Positions 1 through 8,808 of a stretch of DNA of 64,000 nucleotides are shown here, one piece after another (position 1 is the first letter of the stretch; the number at the start of each line of letters is the position of its first letter). The notes beneath the pieces are model-generated. The model worked only from the letters and a program-made list of their open reading frames with translations. It ran no database searches and had not been told where the DNA came from. Source of the stretch: Pseudomonadota bacterium (GTDB lineage: Bacteria; Chloroflexota; UBA6077; JAJPHF01); assembly GCA_021325365.1 (NCBI GenBank), contig JAJPHF010000077.1, forward strand, positions 62,001 to 126,000. Reading direction: 5' to 3'. Position numbers and translations under genes: made by a program.

Positions 1-1049
1 CGCGCGCGCAGCGCGCCGCCCCGCGCGCCGCCCACCAGGCCGGCCGCCACCAGCAGCTGGGGCACCCAGGCGACCGCGATGAAGCCGCGCTCGCGGAACG
101 CGTGGAGCGGCGCCGCTGCGAGCAGGCCGAGCGCCAGCGGCACGAGCGCGTAACAGGCGAGCAGCGCGAGCACCTGCGGCTCCCGGCGCAGCGCCCAGCC
201 GCCAGCGGCGAGAGCCGGCAGGAACAGCACGGCCGCGAGCAGCGCCGGCAGCCCGGCCTGATCCCCGACGCTGAAAGCCAGCGTGAGCCCGCCGAGCGCG
301 GCCAGCGGGTCAGGCACGGCCCAGTCGGCTACCGAGGCCGCCAGCCCGCTCTGCTGCGCCAGGAACGGCAGCCACGGCGCGAAGGCGAGCGCAAGGGCCG
401 CCTGGGCCCACAGCCAGCGGCGCAGGCGCTCGCGCGGCAGCGCGCGGTGTTGGAGCAGCCAGATCAGATAGGCGTTCTGGGCGACGAGCAGGAACAGGGC
501 GTAGTAATGGGTGTACAGAGCGAGCAGCATCGCGGCGGCGTAGGCGAGCAGGCTGGCCGTCGTGCCGGTGCGAACGTAGCGCACGTGGGCTAGCGCGGCG
601 ACGAGGCCGAGCAGCGCGAAGAGCGCGTACATGGCCGCCTCCTGCGCGTAGCCAACGTAGAGCGGCGCGACAGCGGCGAGCAGCGCGGCGACCAGCGCCG
701 CGCGGCGCCCCACCAGCTCGCGGCCGAGGGCGCAGGTGGCCGGGATGGCGGCGGCGCCCAAGAGCGCGGAGAGCAGGCGCAGCGCGGAGTCGCCGCCGCC
801 GACGAGGCGCAGCCAGGCGTGGAGCAGCAGATGGTACAGCGGCGGCGACAGCTCGACGACGCCGACAGCATGGGGGATGGCGACCACGGGGAGGGCGGCG
901 ATGGCCGCGCGCCCGGCCTCGTCCAGCCAGAAGCTCTCGCGCCCGAGGTCCACCAAGCGCAGCGCCAGCCCGCCGGCGGTCAGCGCGGCCAGCACCGCGT
1001 GCTGACTGTCTAGCGCCGAAGCGAGTGCCGCGGGCTTCGCAGTCGTCAC
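1..1049 (-). CDS. Membrane glycosyltransferase, GT39/PMT-like (3' end beyond window)
   Basis: Polytopic membrane protein, cut at the window edge, so about 349 codons are visible. The GTG start at 1049-1047 overlaps the stop of the upstream permease gene by 4 bp (GTGA), which indicates translational coupling. An early loop carries the motif SFWLDEA (Asp43-Glu44), followed by SPPLYH near residue 68 and YAQEAAMYAL near 134. These are typical of GT39-like lipid-linked sugar transferases, where the acidic pair after the first membrane helix is catalytic. The rest is a run of Leu/Ala-rich membrane segments. Known for the family: transfer of a sugar from a polyprenyl phosphate donor outside the membrane. 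The acceptor is unknown. The pairing with an export permease suggests cell-surface glycan assembly (inference). Confidence 0.8.
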   Translation of the reverse strand, partial: MTTAKPAALASALDSQHAVLAALTAGGLALRLVDLGRESFWLDEAGRAAIAALPVVAIPHAVGVVELSPPLYHLLLHAWLRLVGGGDSALRLLSALLGAAAIPATCALGRELVGRRAALVAALLAAVAPLYVGYAQEAAMYALFALLGLVAALAHVRYVRTGTTASLLAYAAAMLLALYTHYYALFLLVAQNAYLIWLLQHRALPRERLRRWLWAQAALALAFAPWLPFLAQQSGLAASVADWAVPDPLAALGGLTLAFSVGDQAGLPALLAAVLFLPALAAGGWALRREPQVLALLACYALVPLALGLLAAAPLHAFRERGFIAVAWVPQLLVAAGLVGGARGGALRA

Positions 1050-1894
1050 AGCTCCTCGCCGAAGCGCGGCTCGCAGCGCTTGAACACGACGTAGCCGACG
1101 ACCAGGACGGCGAGCGCGCTGGCGTAGGTGCGCAGCATGAACGCGGGGTCCGGGGCTACGCCCCCTTCCAGGAGCACGATGCGGTAGCTGGTGATGAAAG
1201 ACGCCATCGGGTTCAGGATGTGCAGCAGGCGCCCGAGATTCACGCCGGCCCACTCGCGGCTGAACACCGTGTCGAGGTCGTACAGGATGGGCGTGGCGAA
1301 GAACCAGGCGAAGAGCAGCGGGCCGAGCACGGCCTCGACGTCGCGGTAGAAGACGTTGGCCGCGGCGAGCAGCAGGCCCAGCCCCAGCAGGAACGCAGTC
1401 TGGAACACGATCAGCGACGGTAGCCACAAGAGCTGCGGCGTAAGCGGGACGCCGGCGAGCAGGATCAGGGGCACGACGAGCGCGAGCGCGAGCAGGAAGT
1501 GTACGAGGTGCGCGAGCACCGCCGCCGCGGGCAGCAGCTCGCGCGGGAAGTAGACCCGCTTGACCAGCGCGGCGTTCGCCACGACGCTGCCCACCGCGGC
1601 CGAGAGTGCGTCGGCGGCGAACGTCCAGGTGAGGATCCCGACGACGATGAACAGCCAGAAGTGGGGAATGGTGCTTTCGAGCAGCACGCCGAAGACGAAC
1701 ACCAGCACGGCGATGACGAGCGCCGGGCGCAGCAGCGACCAGAGGAAGCCGAGCAGCGAGTGCTTGTAGCGGACCTTCAGGTCGCGGGCAAGCAGGTTGC
1801 GCAGCAGGTCGTGGTAGCCGAGCGCCTCGCGCGCGCCATCGAGCCAGCTGGTCGCCACGGCTGGTCGTCCACCTCGGAAAGTGCTCGCCGCCAC
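1046..1894 (-). CDS. ABC-2 type polysaccharide/polyol-phosphate export permease
   Basis: 282 residues with about six predicted membrane helices. An amphipathic N-terminal stretch (around LLRNLLARDLKVRYK) is followed by the ABC-2 export-permease hallmarks VYFPRELLP, NVFYRDV and ATPILYDL. This is the Wzm/TagG family, which moves undecaprenyl-linked surface polysaccharide across the membrane together with an ATPase. No ATPase gene lies upstream, where a PAC2 gene sits 84 bp away. The ATPase may be further downstream, outside the window. The start is GTG at 1894. A TATAGT -10 at 1914-1909 leaves only about 8 nt of leader, so the message is nearly leaderless. A later in-frame GTG (codon 14) is an alternative start. 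Confidence 0.88.
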   Translation of the reverse strand: MAASTFRGGRPAVATSWLDGAREALGYHDLLRNLLARDLKVRYKHSLLGFLWSLLRPALVIAVLVFVFGVLLESTIPHFWLFIVVGILTWTFAADALSAAVGSVVANAALVKRVYFPRELLPAAAVLAHLVHFLLALALVVPLILLAGVPLTPQLLWLPSLIVFQTAFLLGLGLLLAAANVFYRDVEAVLGPLLFAWFFATPILYDLDTVFSREWAGVNLGRLLHILNPMASFITSYRIVLLEGGVAPDPAFMLRTYASALAVLVVGYVVFKRCEPRFGEEL

Positions 1895-1908
1895 CGACGC
1901 GGCGCTCC

Positions 1909-1914
1909 ACTATA
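1909..1914 (-). promoter_or_regulatory. -10 element TATAGT for the export permease
   Basis: Minus-strand TATAGT ends 14 nt before the GTG start at 1894. The -35 region is not convincing. The position predicts a very short 5' leader. Confidence 0.45.
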
Positions 1915-1978
1915 CACCGGGCGCGGGTCGAGCAAGCGACGAGTTAGCGGGAGGGAGAGGCAACGGGCAAGACGCTAG

Positions 1979-2869
1979 CTACGCCTCGTCGTCGGAGCCC
2001 TGGAGTTGTTGCAGGTACTGCTCCAGGTCCTTGAGCACGGCTTCCGCGCTGGGCAGCTCCTCGTGCTCCTCCGCCGGGGCGCTGTACTCGGAGGCTTCCT
2101 CGCCGCTCCGCAGCTTGTCCACGAACTCGCGCAGGTCGGGGCGCTCGCGGAGCGCTTCCTCGATGCGCTGCTCCAGGTCGCGGGCGGTGACCTCCAGCTC
2201 CTGCCGCCGCAGGTCGACGTGCAGCAGGCGCTCGACGGTCCGCAGGAGCGCCGCCGACACCTTGGGGTTCGCCATGCCGGGGAGATAGCTGGGCGCGACC
2301 CCCCAGATGCCCGCGCCGCGGATGCCGCGCTGGCGCGTGGCGTCGAGCAGCGCCGTCAGGAAGCCGGTGGGGCCTTGGTAGCGGGTCTGGGTCAGGCCCA
2401 GCTCGCGCAGCGTGTCGCGCAGCGCCGCGTCGGCCGAGGTGCCGACGAGCGGCACGGGCGCGCTGTGCGCCACGGGCGCGTAGAACGAGCCAAGCGCGAC
2501 GACGCGCTGCACGCCGAACTGGGCCGCGAGGGCGGCGGCCTCGCGCGTGGCCGACTGCCAGCGCAGATCGGGCTCCGGCCCGAGCAGCACGAGCAGGTCG
2601 TGCTCGGCCGTGGGCAGGGGCACGCCCGTAAAGGTGAGCGCCGGCCACTTCAGCTCCCGCGGCCCGGAGCGGCCCATCCGCACCACCGGCCGCGTGACCG
2701 TGTAGTTGTAGATCGCCTCCGGGTCGAAGCGGGCCAGCTCGTGGCCGGCCCACTTAGCCAGCAGGTAGCTCAGGGCGCCGCTGGCGCCCGAGGCCGCATC
2801 GGACCAGCCGGTGAACGCGCAGAGCAGCACTGGCTCGCGCAGCTCGACCTGGCGGTGCACCTGAAGCAT
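1979..2869 (-). CDS. PAC2 family protein
   Basis: 296 residues from an ATG at 2869 preceded by GGAGG. The N-terminal half matches the PAC2 family (proteasome-assembly-chaperone-2-like): the strand VLLCAFTGWSDAASGASGAL near residue 14, the stretch around FDPEAIYNYTVTRP, then GPEPDLRW, VVALGSFYAPVAHS, GPTGF and GIWGVAPSYLP. The last 70 residues form a charged helical tail rich in Glu, Arg and Leu. The family has an ATP-grasp-unrelated alpha/beta fold and is common in Actinobacteria and Chloroflexi. Its cellular role there is not established. A TATAGT -10 at 2921-2916 suggests its own promoter. Confidence 0.85.
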   Translation of the reverse strand: MLQVHRQVELREPVLLCAFTGWSDAASGASGALSYLLAKWAGHELARFDPEAIYNYTVTRPVVRMGRSGPRELKWPALTFTGVPLPTAEHDLLVLLGPEPDLRWQSATREAAALAAQFGVQRVVALGSFYAPVAHSAPVPLVGTSADAALRDTLRELGLTQTRYQGPTGFLTALLDATRQRGIRGAGIWGVAPSYLPGMANPKVSAALLRTVERLLHVDLRRQELEVTARDLEQRIEEALRERPDLREFVDKLRSGEEASEYSAPAEEHEELPSAEAVLKDLEQYLQQLQGSDDEA

Positions 2870-2915
2870 CGACTCCCCTCCGGCGGCGCGCGACTCGGGA
2901 CGGCACTCTACAGGG

Positions 2916-2921
2916 ACTATA
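2916..2921 (-). promoter_or_regulatory. -10 element TATAGT for the PAC2 gene
   Basis: Minus-strand TATAGT, giving an expected 5' leader of about 40 nt that contains the GGAGG ribosome binding site. No good -35 is visible. Confidence 0.4.
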
Positions 2922-2990
2922 CCATCAGGCGGGAGCCGCCCACGCCTGTGGCGGCTGGGCACGCCGGTCCCGCCAGCGGCCGGCGCCGCC

Positions 2991-3464
2991 TCAGGGGGAC
3001 GCGCCGGTGAGGTCTTGCAGCCGCGCGAGCGCCCGCTGGAGCACGGCCGCGCGCGCCGGCCCGAGGTGGGCGACGAGGGCGGCCTCGGCGGCGACGAACG
3101 CGCGCTCGGCGGCGGCGTGCTCCTGGGCCGCGGCCTCGGCCTCGCGGCGCAGCAGCATGCGCCCGAACGGATCGTCGGTGCTGCCGGCCGCGAGGCGCGC
3201 CCGCCGCGCCTCGCCCCGCAGCAGCCATTCGCGGCTGCGCGCGCGCAGCCAGGCGCTCGCGCGGTCGACGGCGACCGCCTCACACGCGCCCAGCGCCTCG
3301 AACACGCCAGCCAGCTCGGAGGTGCCGAGGGCTTCCAGCACGGACACCAGCTCGGTCAGTCCGAGCCCCTCGCCCACCGCCGCCGGCGGCGCTTCCGGCC
3401 GCGGCGCCCCGCTGTCGGACTCGTGGGCAGCGTCCCGAGCACGAGGGTCGTCGACCGTACGCAT
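2991..3464 (-). CDS. Hypothetical helical protein
   Basis: 157 residues if translation starts at the ATG at 3464. A longer reading to 3539 is unlikely because a perfect TATAAT -10 lies at 3525-3520, inside the extra segment. The N-terminus is Pro/Asp/Ser-rich and looks disordered. Residues from about 40 onward are Ala, Leu, Glu and Arg-rich and predicted helical, including two short echoes ELVSVLEALGTSELAGVFEALG. I recognise no family. It is oriented like PAC2 and ends 121 bp upstream of the PAC2 start. Codon composition is like that of the neighbours, but support is otherwise limited to the promoter. Confidence 0.5.
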   Translation of the reverse strand: MRTVDDPRARDAAHESDSGAPRPEAPPAAVGEGLGLTELVSVLEALGTSELAGVFEALGACEAVAVDRASAWLRARSREWLLRGEARRARLAAGSTDDPFGRMLLRREAEAAAQEHAAAERAFVAAEAALVAHLGPARAAVLQRALARLQDLTGASP

Positions 3465-3519
3465 GGCGCTGGCATCCCACTGGCGAAGGCCTGGTCGCGG
3501 CCTACCCGTTACCGGCAGT

Positions 3520-3525
3520 ATTATA
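3520..3525 (-). promoter_or_regulatory. -10 element TATAAT upstream of the hypothetical gene
   Basis: Perfect minus-strand TATAAT, 55 nt before the ATG at 3464. It helps decide the start of that gene. The -35 is weak. Confidence 0.45.
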
Positions 3526-3625
3526 CGCAGGGCCTTCACGGCGCCGCGGAGGCGCGACTGTCAAGAAGCGCGCACACCGCGGCCAGCCCACGCGCGGCGG
3601 GCGCTCCAGAAAGGATGGACCAGCC

Positions 3626-4480
3626 ATGGACGTCAAGGCGATCGACATCCACGTGCACCCGCAGACCGAGGAGATGATCAAGGCCGCCGGCGCGCGCGGC
3701 GCGCAGATGGCGGCCTATTTCGGCCGCGGCGAGCGCAAGCCGGTGTCGTTCCAAGAGATGGCCGACATGTACCGCGAGTGGAACACGATGGCCGTGCTCA
3801 TGAACTCGACGGACGAGACGGTCACGGGCAACAAGCCGGTGCCGAACGACCACCTGGCCGACGCGCAGAAGCACCACCCCGACGTATTCATCGCCTTCGG
3901 CGTGATCGACCCGTGGATGGGCCAGCGCGCGGTTGAGGAGGTGAAGCGCTGTCACGAGGAGCTGGGCATGCGCGGCATCGGGGAGCTGAACCCCGGCCGG
4001 CAGCTCTTCCACCCGCACGACCGCCGCTTCTATCCCATCTGGGAGGAGTGCGCCAAACGGAACCTGATCGTGCTGTTCCACACCGGCATGATGGCGGCGG
4101 GCGCGGGCACGCGGGGCGGCATGGGGTTCAAGCTGGAGTACACGCGGCCGATCCCCGACCTGGACACGATCGCCGCCGACTTCCCCGACATGACGATCAT
4201 CGGCGCGCACCCGTCCTGGCCCTGGCAGGCCGAGGCGCTGGCGGTCGCCCGCCACAAGGCCAATTACTACATCGACATCTCCGGCTGGGCGCCGAAGTAC
4301 TTCCCGCCGGAGCTAGTACACTACGCGAACACGATCATTCAGGACCGCGTGCTGTTCGGCACCGACTGGCCGATGCTCACGCTCGACCGCTACATGCGCG
4401 AGTTCAACGAGCTGCCGCTGAAGCCGGAGGTGCGGCAGAAGATCCTGCTCGACAACGCGAAGAAGCTGCTGGGGCTCTAG
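3626..4480 (+). CDS. Amidohydrolase-2 family metal-dependent hydrolase/decarboxylase
   Basis: 284-residue TIM-barrel enzyme. The metal motif HVH (His9, His11) sits on strand 1, FHTGMM near residue 152 gives the second-site His, IGAHPSWPW near 195 the next His, and FGTDWPML near 246 the catalytic metal Asp. This is the amidohydrolase_2 family, which includes ACMS decarboxylase and 4-oxalomesaconate hydratase-type enzymes, so the reaction could be a decarboxylation rather than amide hydrolysis. It is 21 bp upstream of a second member of the family on the same strand, probably one operon. Substrate unknown. Confidence 0.85.
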   Translation: MDVKAIDIHVHPQTEEMIKAAGARGAQMAAYFGRGERKPVSFQEMADMYREWNTMAVLMNSTDETVTGNKPVPNDHLADAQKHHPDVFIAFGVIDPWMGQRAVEEVKRCHEELGMRGIGELNPGRQLFHPHDRRFYPIWEECAKRNLIVLFHTGMMAAGAGTRGGMGFKLEYTRPIPDLDTIAADFPDMTIIGAHPSWPWQAEALAVARHKANYYIDISGWAPKYFPPELVHYANTIIQDRVLFGTDWPMLTLDRYMREFNELPLKPEVRQKILLDNAKKLLGL

Positions 4481-4501
4481 CGGGCAGAAAGGGACACGAC
4501 G

Positions 4502-5527
4502 ATGCCGATCATCGACGCGGACGCTCACGTGCTCGAAACCGAGCGGACGTGGTCCTACATGGCCAAGTCCGAGGAGCAGTACCGGCCGCGCATCGTGCGC
4601 ACCACCGATCCGCTCGGCGTTGAGAACGAGTGGTGGCTGATCGACGGCCGCACGCACTCCAAGCAGGTCAACGTCGGGCACGAGACGCCGGAGGCGGCGC
4701 GCGAGATGGCCGACATCCAGGCGCGGCTGCGCCACATGGACGAGCTGGGCGTAGACGTGCAGGTGCTGTACCCGACGGTCTTCCTGCGGCCGATCACCCA
4801 GCGGCCCGAGGCCGAGCTGGCGCTGGCGCGCAGCTACAACCGCTGGCTGGCCGACATCTGGGCCGAGGGCAAGGGGCGACTGCGCTGGGCGGCCGTGTTG
4901 CCGCTGATGACAATGGACGCGGCGCTGGCCGAGCTGCGGTGGGCCAAGGACCACGGCGCGTGCGCCGTCTTCGTGCGCGGCCTGGAGGGCGACCGCCGCC
5001 TGAGCGACCCGTACTACTTCCCGCTCTTCGAGGAGGCGAGCAGCCTCGACCTCCCGATCTGTCCGCACTCGGGCAACGGCAGCTTCGACGTACACGACTT
5101 CTTCGTGGACGAGCCCGGCTTCTGCAAGTTCAAGCTGGCCACGGTGGGCGAGTTCCACGGGCTCATCTGGAACGACGTGCCGGGGCGCTTCCCGAAGCTG
5201 CGCTTCGGCTTCATCGAGCTGAGCGCTCAGTGGGTGCCCTACGTGCTGCACGATCTGGGGCGCCGGCTGGCCCGGCGCGGCCGGCAGCTCGGCGACGCGC
5301 CGCTGCGCGACAACCGTATCTGGGTCGCCTGCCAGACCGACGATGACCTGGCCTACGTGCTCCAGTACGCGGGCGCCGACCGCATCATCATCGGCTCGGA
5401 CTACGGTCACAACGACACGTCGTCGGAGATCACGGCCCTGCAGACCTTGAAGGAGCAAGGGGTCGTGAGCCCGGCCGTCATCGACAAGATCCTGGACGCC
5501 AACGCCCGCGCGCTGTACGCGCTCTGA
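4502..5527 (+). CDS. Amidohydrolase-2 family protein (second copy)
   Basis: 341 residues. The strand-1 motif is DADAH (Asp7, His9) rather than HxH. Later motifs are PHSGNG near residue 189, GFIELSAQWVPY near 235 and GSDYGHND near 300. This is the long amidohydrolase_2 subgroup often found beside aromatic-degradation or SBP genes. The altered first motif implies a different metal set from its neighbour at 3626-4480, and the two could act in succession on one substrate (inference from adjacency only). It is followed by a small Gly/Ser-rich peptide gene on the same strand. Confidence 0.83.
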   Translation: MPIIDADAHVLETERTWSYMAKSEEQYRPRIVRTTDPLGVENEWWLIDGRTHSKQVNVGHETPEAAREMADIQARLRHMDELGVDVQVLYPTVFLRPITQRPEAELALARSYNRWLADIWAEGKGRLRWAAVLPLMTMDAALAELRWAKDHGACAVFVRGLEGDRRLSDPYYFPLFEEASSLDLPICPHSGNGSFDVHDFFVDEPGFCKFKLATVGEFHGLIWNDVPGRFPKLRFGFIELSAQWVPYVLHDLGRRLARRGRQLGDAPLRDNRIWVACQTDDDLAYVLQYAGADRIIIGSDYGHNDTSSEITALQTLKEQGVVSPAVIDKILDANARALYAL

Positions 5528-5656
5528 GCCGGCGCCGCGGGAAGTGATCCGACGCGCGGATGCTGCCGTAAATCCTAGTGTAGAGCCGAGCGGCCGGGAC
5601 GCGGGAGCGGCCGAGGCCCGCCGCGCGGTATCCACCATGCCGAGGAGGGCAGCGAG

Positions 5657-5815
5657 ATGCGCGACGATAGTCTGTTCGACGACGAGTTCGCAATCACGGA
5701 GCTAGAGCGCCGCGATGCGGCGTCGCCCGACGCGTTCCGCTTCGGGAGCGGCGGCAGTGGCGGCAGCGGCGGCGGCAGCGGCAGCTTCGGGAGCGGGGGC
5801 GGCAGCGGCACGTAA
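5657..5815 (+). CDS. 52-residue peptide with acidic head and Gly/Ser tail
   Basis: The ATG at 5657 follows an excellent ribosome binding site (GAGGAGGG, spacing 6-7) and the frame closes with TAA at 5813-5815. Residues 1-29 are charged and acidic (MRDDSLFDDEFAITELERR then DAASPDAFRF). Residues 30-52 are almost only Gly and Ser with one Phe, ending GSGT. A leader-like acidic half plus a low-complexity core resembles a ribosomally made, modified peptide precursor, but no modification enzyme is seen nearby. It could also be a small structural or linker-like peptide. A strong hairpin follows at 5864-5902. I know no named family for it. Confidence 0.6.
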   Translation: MRDDSLFDDEFAITELERRDAASPDAFRFGSGGSGGSGGGSGSFGSGGGSGT

Positions 5816-5863
5816 GCCGCAGTCCGCCCCCGGGGAGGGCGAGACGCGCCCGCTCCACAGCAG

Positions 5864-5902
5864 CGCGCCCGGGGCCTCGTTCGTCAGTGGACCCCGGGCG
5901 CG
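5864..5902. terminator. Bidirectional hairpin terminator between the small peptide gene and serS
   Basis: A perfect 11-bp inverted repeat, CGCGCCCGGGG (5864-5874) and CCCCGGGCGCG (5892-5902), with a 17-nt loop. It lies between converging genes. The T-tract is weak. Confidence 0.6.
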
Positions 5903-5942
5903 TCTCCGTCTTGGGCGCGGCGCTGAGGAGCCGGCACGGTCG

Positions 5943-7229
5943 TCAGGGGGGGCTGATGCGGTCCAGGCCGCCCATGTAGGGGCGCAGCGCGTGCGGCACG
6001 AGCACCGAGCCGTCGGCCTGCTGGTAGTTCTCCAGTACGGCCGCGAGCGTGCGGCCAATGGCCAGGCCGGAGCCGTTCAGGGTGTGCGCGTAGCGCGCGC
6101 GCTCGCCGGGGGCGGGACGGAACTGCAAGCCCATACGGCGGGCCTGGAAGTCCTCGAAGTTGCTGCACGAGGAAATCTCGACGTAGCGGCCGAGTCCCGG
6201 CATCCACACCTCGGGATCGTAGGTCTTGGCTGAGGCGAAACTCATGTCGCCGGTGCAGAGCAGCTTCACCTGATACGGCAGCTCAAGCCGCTGCAAGACC
6301 GTCTCGGCGTTCGCCAGGAGGCGCTCCAGCTCGTCGTAGGACGTCTCGGGCGCGACGACCTTCACCAGCTCGACCTTGTCGAACTGGTGCACGCGGATCA
6401 GGCCGCGCGTGTCCCGACCGGCGGCCCCGGCCTCGCGGCGGAAGCAGGCGCTGTAGGCAGTGAGGTACAGTGGCAGGGTGCCCGGCTCCAGAATCTCGTC
6501 GGCGTGCAGGTTGGTGACAGGCACTTCGGCCGTCGGGATGAGGTAGAGCGCGTCCTCCTCGTCGCTGGCCTCGGTGCGGTACATGTCGGCGCCGAACTTG
6601 GGGAGCTGGCCCGTCCCCAGCATGGCCGACGGGCGCACCAGATACGGCGGCGCCACTTCTTCGTAGCCGTGCTCGACGGTGTGCAGGTCGAGCATGAAGC
6701 TGACCAGCGCCCGCGAGAGGCGCGCGCCGGCGCCGCGCAGCACCACGAAGCGCGTGCCCGATATCTTCACGGCGCGCTGAAAGTCGATGATGCCCAGCGC
6801 CTCGCCGAGGTCGGCGTGGTGCTTCGGCGTGAAGTCGAACGACCGCGGCTCGCCCCAGGTCCGCACCAGCACGTTGGCGCTGTCGTCCGGTCCCACGGGG
6901 ACGCTGGAGTGCGGCACGTTGGGGACCTGGAGCAGCAGCTCGTCTAGCCGGGCGCGCAACGCGTCGGCCTCCGGCTCGAGCTGCTTGATGCGCTCGGAGA
7001 AGCCGCGCGTGGCGTCGATGGCCGCCTGGCGCTGGACGGGGTCTTTCTGGCGGCCGATCTCGCCCTGGAACAGGCCGCGCTGCCGCCGCTGGTCCTCTAG
7101 CTCGGCCTGTACCGCGCGCCAGCGCTTGTCCAGCTCCAGAATCTCGTCCAGCGGCGCGTCCGCGCCCTTGGCGGCCAGGCCGGCCCGCACGAGGTCCGGG
7201 TGCTCGCGGATGAATTGCAGCGATAGCAT
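5943..7229 (-). CDS. serS: Serine--tRNA ligase
   Basis: 428 residues, the usual SerRS length. The N-terminal coiled-coil arm (residues about 30-100) recognises the long variable arm of tRNA-Ser. The class II catalytic core follows: motif 2 around [15 protein letters not shown] and [11 protein letters not shown], the [11 protein letters not shown] segment, and motif 3 [16 protein letters not shown]. It charges tRNA-Ser with serine in the cytoplasm using ATP. It lies 31 bp downstream of lysS on the same strand, and the junction is filled by a dispersed repeat, so the two are probably co-transcribed. Confidence 0.97.
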   Translation of the reverse strand: MLSLQFIREHPDLVRAGLAAKGADAPLDEILELDKRWRAVQAELEDQRRQRGLFQGEIGRQKDPVQRQAAIDATRGFSERIKQLEPEADALRARLDELLLQVPNVPHSSVPVGPDDSANVLVRTWGEPRSFDFTPKHHADLGEALGIIDFQRAVKISGTRFVVLRGAGARLSRALVSFMLDLHTVEHGYEEVAPPYLVRPSAMLGTGQLPKFGADMYRTEASDEEDALYLIPTAEVPVTNLHADEILEPGTLPLYLTAYSACFRREAGAAGRDTRGLIRVHQFDKVELVKVVAPETSYDELERLLANAETVLQRLELPYQVKLLCTGDMSFASAKTYDPEVWMPGLGRYVEISSCSNFEDFQARRMGLQFRPAPGERARYAHTLNGSGLAIGRTLAAVLENYQQADGSVLVPHALRPYMGGLDRISPP

Positions 7230-7325
7230 CTCGTAGCCTTCAGTTATCCGCTATCAGCCGTCAGCATTCGCTGGTCCTGACGTCAGAGCCATCTGCTGAT
7301 GGCTGACGGCTGATGGCGGATGGCT
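7230..7325. repeat. Dispersed GCTGAT/GCTGAC repeat array (copy 1)
   Basis: Tandem variants of GCTGATGGCTGACG and its complement (CTATCAGCCGTCAGC) fill the lysS-serS junction and run into the 3' end of lysS. The same sequence family occurs at 24201-24345 and 29163-29302. Confidence 0.75.
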
Positions 7326-8808
7326 CGCTCAACGTGCGCAGCTGCGGGAACAGGATGACCTCGCGGATCGACTGGCGATTGGCGAGCAGCATGACGAGCC
7401 GGTCGATGCCGATGCCCAATCCGCCGGTCGGCGGCATGCCATACTCCAGCGCTTCCAGGAACGCCTCGTCCATCGGCTGGGCCTCGTCGTCGCCCTGCTG
7501 GCGGGCGCGCACCTGCGCCTCAAAGCGCGCTCGCTGGTCCAGCGGGTCGTTCAGCTCGGAGAAGGCGTTGCCGATCTCCATGCCGCCGATGAAGCACTCG
7601 AACCGCTCGACGGCGTTCGGATCGTCGCGCTTGCGCTTCGCCAGCGGCGATAGCTCGACGGGATAGTCGATCAGGAACGTGGGCTGGATCAGCCGCGGCT
7701 CGACGAACACGCTCAGCAGCTCGTCGATCACCTTGCCGCGCGTCCAGGTGCGCTCCGGGCGCAGGCCCGCGGCGCGCGCGGCCTCCAACAGCGCCTCGTC
7801 GTCCCACAGCGCGACGTAGTCCACGCCGGTCCGCTCGCGGATCGCGTCGCGCAGGGGCACGCGCGGCCAGGGCGGCGCCAGGTCGATCGTGTGCTCGCCG
7901 TAGGTGATGCGGGTCGTGCCGAGGACCTCCTGAGCCACCGCGGGCAGCATGGCCTCGACCAGCGCCATGATGTCGTGGTAATCGGCGTAGGCCTCGTACA
8001 GCTCCAGCATCGTGAACTCGGGATTGTGCTTGGTCGAGAGCCCCTCGTTGCGGAAGTTGCGGCCGATCTCGAACACGCGCTCCATGCCGCCGATCACGCA
8101 GCGCTTCAGATACAGCTCCAGGGCGATCCGCAGGTACAGGGTGCGGTCGAGCGCGTTGTAATACGTGGCGAACGGCCGCGCCGCGCCACCGCCAGGGATC
8201 GGCTGGAGCACGGGCGTCTCGACCTCCTGGTAGCCGCGCGCCACGAGAAAGCCGCGGATCGCCTGCAGCGTGCGGCTGCGGATGCGGAAGACCTCTTGCA
8301 CGTCCGGGTTGGCGATGAGGTCGAGGTAGCGCTGGCGGTAGCGCTTCTCGACGTCGGTCAGCCCGTGCCACTTCTCGGGCAGCGGGGCGAGCGACTTGGC
8401 GAGCAGGGTTAGCTCGCGCACCTCGACGCTGTCCTCGCCGGTGCGGGTGCGCATGAGCGTGCCGCGCGCGCCGACGAAGTCGCCCACGTCGAGGTCCTTG
8501 AAGAGCGCGAAGCCCTCCGGCCCGAGCGCATCGGCGCGGCAGTACAGCTGGATGCGGCCAGACACGTCCTGGAGGTGGACGAACCCCGCCTTGCCCATCA
8601 CGCGGTGGCCGCCGATCAGGCGCCCGGCGACGGCGACCTCCTGGCCCTCCAGTTCGTCGTAGCGCGCGTGTAGCTCGGCGGCGAGATGGGTGCGCTCGTA
8701 GCCGTAGGGATACGGCTCAACGCCCGCCGCGCGCAGGCGCGCGAGCTTCGCCAACCGCGCCTGGCGCGGGTCGTCCGCGGGAGGGGTGTGGGCCATCCGT
8801 ACCGCCAT
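7261..8808 (-). CDS. lysS: Lysine--tRNA ligase, class II
   Basis: About 515 residues from ATG 8808; the ATG at 8796 is an alternative start. The N-terminal OB fold (residues about 55-150, with the segment VMGKAGFVHLQDVSGRIQLY) binds the anticodon. The core has motif 2 RNFRNEGLSTKHNPEFTML and motif 3 GGLGIGIDRLVMLL. Class II LysRS proteins normally end soon after the FPQLR element. Here about 22 extra residues follow (from SEPSAISRQPSADG onward), encoded by a dispersed repeat that has invaded the 3' end. The core is intact, so the enzyme should work. A TACACT -10 lies about 145 nt upstream. Confidence 0.96.
   Translation of the reverse strand: MAVRMAHTPPADDPRQARLAKLARLRAAGVEPYPYGYERTHLAAELHARYDELEGQEVAVAGRLIGGHRVMGKAGFVHLQDVSGRIQLYCRADALGPEGFALFKDLDVGDFVGARGTLMRTRTGEDSVEVRELTLLAKSLAPLPEKWHGLTDVEKRYRQRYLDLIANPDVQEVFRIRSRTLQAIRGFLVARGYQEVETPVLQPIPGGGAARPFATYYNALDRTLYLRIALELYLKRCVIGGMERVFEIGRNFRNEGLSTKHNPEFTMLELYEAYADYHDIMALVEAMLPAVAQEVLGTTRITYGEHTIDLAPPWPRVPLRDAIRERTGVDYVALWDDEALLEAARAAGLRPERTWTRGKVIDELLSVFVEPRLIQPTFLIDYPVELSPLAKRKRDDPNAVERFECFIGGMEIGNAFSELNDPLDQRARFEAQVRARQQGDDEAQPMDEAFLEALEYGMPPTGGLGIGIDRLVMLLANRQSIREVILFPQLRTLSEPSAISRQPSADGSDVRTSEC

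Noticed and set aside
2870..3283. Long N-terminal extension of the PAC2 protein
   Set aside because: The extra sequence is Arg/Pro/Ala-rich, antisense-frame-like, and a good GGAGG binding site marks ATG 2869.
3465..3539. N-terminal extension of the hypothetical gene ending at 2991
   Set aside because: It spans a perfect TATAAT and has no binding site; the ATG at 3464 is preferred.
5715..6233. Plus-strand frame overlapping the small peptide gene and serS
   Set aside because: Ala/Gly/Arg-rich, no start signal, antisense to serS and crossing a terminator hairpin.
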